A stretch of DNA of 30,793 nucleotides from a virus. The notes beneath the pieces were generated by a model. That model was given only the letters and a program-made list of their open reading frames with translations. It had not been told where the DNA came from and did not search any database. Shown here piece after piece: positions 29,409 to 30,793 of the stretch. Each line of letters opens with the position of its first letter. Within the stretch, counting starts at the first letter, position 1. Both the position numbers and the translations under genes were made by a program. Location of the stretch: IMG/VR virus record IMGVR_UViG_3300035698_005145, positions 1-30,793 of that record; one strand, written 5' to 3'.

Positions 29409-30348
29409 ACTGCTAAAGAAGATAGCCAATAAGCATAAGATGAGAGCAACCAAGGCGGGAGAGGATGCTGTCATAGGTTTCGCTAGTGATATGGATGTAG
29501 GGGTTAAGAAATGGGCTTACTTTGATATCCCTATACTGGATGATGTAACTGGTGGTATCCCTGCAGGACAGTTTAGTGTTGTAGCAGGTCCAGAGAAGGG
29601 AGGCAAGAGTACCTTAGTTGCAAGAGCGATTGCTAACGTTCAGAGGTCAGGAGGAGTAGCAGCATTTGTTGATGCAGAGGGACAACTTGACCCTTTGTGG
29701 ATGGAGAAGCAAGGAGTTAATATGGAAGAGTTGTTCGTGGTGGATGACTCTTTCTTAGAACCTGCACTGGATAGGGTAAGAGAGTTACTAGATAGTAAAG
29801 CAGTAGATATAATGGTAGTAGATTCTATAACTGCATTGGGTAGTATGAAAGAGATGAAAGACAAAGAGGGGATAAGAAGTTTGGCGAAGGATACTATAGC
29901 ACTACAGGCAAGAAAGATTGCTCAGTTCTTTAGAGTGTCGGTAGGGTTAGTTAAGAAGGCAGAATGCGCTATGATACTTATAGCACAAATAAGAATAGAC
30001 CCTATGAGCTTTGGAAGCTTTGAAGAGATACCTGGGGGGAATGCTCTTAAGCATTACTGTAGTATGAGGTTAAGAGTAAGGAGAGGAGCTAAAGAATATG
30101 CTCCTAAGACACAAGTCCCATATATAGATGGTCACGGAAAAGAGAAGAAGAGAGAAACCGTAGTAGGATTCAGATGCGTCATTCAGTTAGACAAGAAGAG
30201 AAGCACACGAGCGGCTATGGAAGGAACTGAAGTTGCTTTACCTTTCTGGTTTGATGATGGCTTTAGAGATGGCGAGAAGTGCGCTATACTAAAGGGAGAG
30301 AATAAGAAACTAGAAGATATAGCAGAACGACAGGAGGAGATATGGTAA
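29386..30348 (+). CDS. RecA/UvsX-like recombinase
   Basis: 320 residues overlapping the nuclease gene by 23 bases. Walker A GPEKGGKST (about 69-77), VAAFVDAEGQLDPLWMEK, and Walker B VDIMVVDSITALGS (about 144-157) belong to the RecA core, followed by MILIAQIRIDP (loop region) and GGNALKHYCSMRLRV. Length and the missing large C-terminal domain fit phage UvsX-like proteins more than bacterial RecA. It pairs strands during recombination-dependent replication with the SSB and nucleases here. Confidence 0.88.
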   Translation: MDKTEKIELLKKIANKHKMRATKAGEDAVIGFASDMDVGVKKWAYFDIPILDDVTGGIPAGQFSVVAGPEKGGKSTLVARAIANVQRSGGVAAFVDAEGQLDPLWMEKQGVNMEELFVVDDSFLEPALDRVRELLDSKAVDIMVVDSITALGSMKEMKDKEGIRSLAKDTIALQARKIAQFFRVSVGLVKKAECAMILIAQIRIDPMSFGSFEEIPGGNALKHYCSMRLRVRRGAKEYAPKTQVPYIDGHGKEKKRETVVGFRCVIQLDKKRSTRAAMEGTEVALPFWFDDGFRDGEKCAILKGENKKLEDIAERQEEIW

Positions 30349-30793
30349 ACGAAGTAGTGTTAGCAGACTTGCAAATCAACTTGAACAATCGTCCTATGGA
30401 CCTTATCAATGTGTTGAAGTATGCAAGAGAGTATGCAAAGGAAGTGCATGCTGAGAGGGTAGTTGTAGCAGGAGACATATATGAGTATAGGAATCCCAAA
30501 CCAGAAGAGCAAAAGATATTCCAACAGTGGGTTAAGTCCATAGTAGATGCAGGGATGGAAGTACTCTTGGTGGTAGGTAATCATGATACAGTTACGACTA
30601 AGTTGAAGAAGGGAACGTACTATACCTTTGGAGAGTTTCACAACTTAGACTTCAAAGGAGTGAAGGTAGTAGATTCAGGCTACAAAGAGAAAGGTATCTA
30701 CTATGGACACTTTATGTTGAAGGGAGCAAAGATGGGCCCAATCAACTACGTTTACGACTTGGGCATGACCGCAGAGGAATTGAAACTGAACAA
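30342..30793 (+). CDS. SbcD/gp47-like metallophosphoesterase, 3' end cut by window
   Basis: An open frame from ATG 30342 (behind caggaggagat, overlapping the recombinase gene by 7 bases) to the window end. ADLQINLNNRP, VVVAGDIYEYRNP and VLLVVGNHD are the metal-binding motifs of calcineurin-like Mre11/SbcD nucleases. With an SbcC-like ATPase, expected downstream, it would process DNA ends. 150 residues are visible. Confidence 0.8.
   Translation, partial: MVNEVVLADLQINLNNRPMDLINVLKYAREYAKEVHAERVVVAGDIYEYRNPKPEEQKIFQQWVKSIVDAGMEVLLVVGNHDTVTTKLKKGTYYTFGEFHNLDFKGVKVVDSGYKEKGIYYGHFMLKGAKMGPINYVYDLGMTAEELKLN

Noticed and set aside
15051-30793. An archaeal virus, suggested by ArcS and RaSEA
   Set aside because: Promoters are consensus sigma70 type, ribosome binding sites are GGAGG, FolE is the bacterial form, and lysis and tail wall-degrading proteins target bacterial peptidoglycan.
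1-30793. CRISPR arrays, tRNA genes, insertion sequences, integrase or attachment site
   Set aside because: No spaced direct repeats, tRNA consensus, transposase or recombinase motifs were seen; intergenic space is very limited.

Overview
The window reads as one co-directional stretch of a bacterial dsDNA phage with a siphovirus-type tail. Every gene I can support is on the + strand. Genes are packed with small overlaps or ATGA/TAATG junctions and mostly preceded by strong GGAGG-type ribosome binding sites. Three sigma70-like promoters, bacterial-type terminators, a bacterial GTP cyclohydrolase and a peptidoglycan-directed lysis candidate argue for a bacterial rather than archaeal host. The host genus cannot be told; a secreted YNP-repeat protein and an RlpA-like protein hint at a Gram-negative bacterium.

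Layout. Bases 1-9105 hold the tail module: tail tube protein (cut by the left edge), a lambda G/GT-like chaperone pair joined by a -1 frameshift at an A AAA AAC heptamer, tape measure, DUF2460 and DUF2163-like tail proteins, NlpC/P60 peptidase, a J-like tip protein and a small distal protein. Bases 9123-9546 hold a holin-like membrane protein and a small basic protein, ended by a strong terminator. Bases 9547-15047 are an accessory/regulatory region with two diverged copies of one promoter-hairpin-operator cassette, a winged-helix-like protein, a DUF932 protein, an ImmA/IrrE-like metalloprotease, a secreted RlpA-like protein, an excisionase-type HTH and several tiny zinc-binding proteins. Bases 15115-30793 are DNA metabolism: UDG-exonuclease-PolA fusion, primase-helicase, SSB, RuvC-like and PD-(D/E)XK nucleases, RecA/UvsX-like recombinase and the start of an SbcD-like phosphoesterase (cut by the right edge).

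The main discovery candidate is threaded through the DNA-metabolism region: a 7-deazaguanine DNA-modification pathway that appears complete to archaeosine. FolE, QueD, QueE and QueC make preQ0; a DpdA-type transglycosylase would put it into DNA; immediately downstream are a stand-alone ArcS core (DUF5591, Cys...KPY motif) and a RaSEA-like radical SAM protein, the two enzymes archaea use to turn preQ0 into archaeosine in tRNA. The order dpdA-arcS-raSEA-polA suggests the phage makes 2'-deoxyarchaeosine (or preQ0-lysine) in its own DNA by the archaeal chemistry. Three HNH modules lie in or beside these genes, one fused to FolE and one apparently frameshifted.
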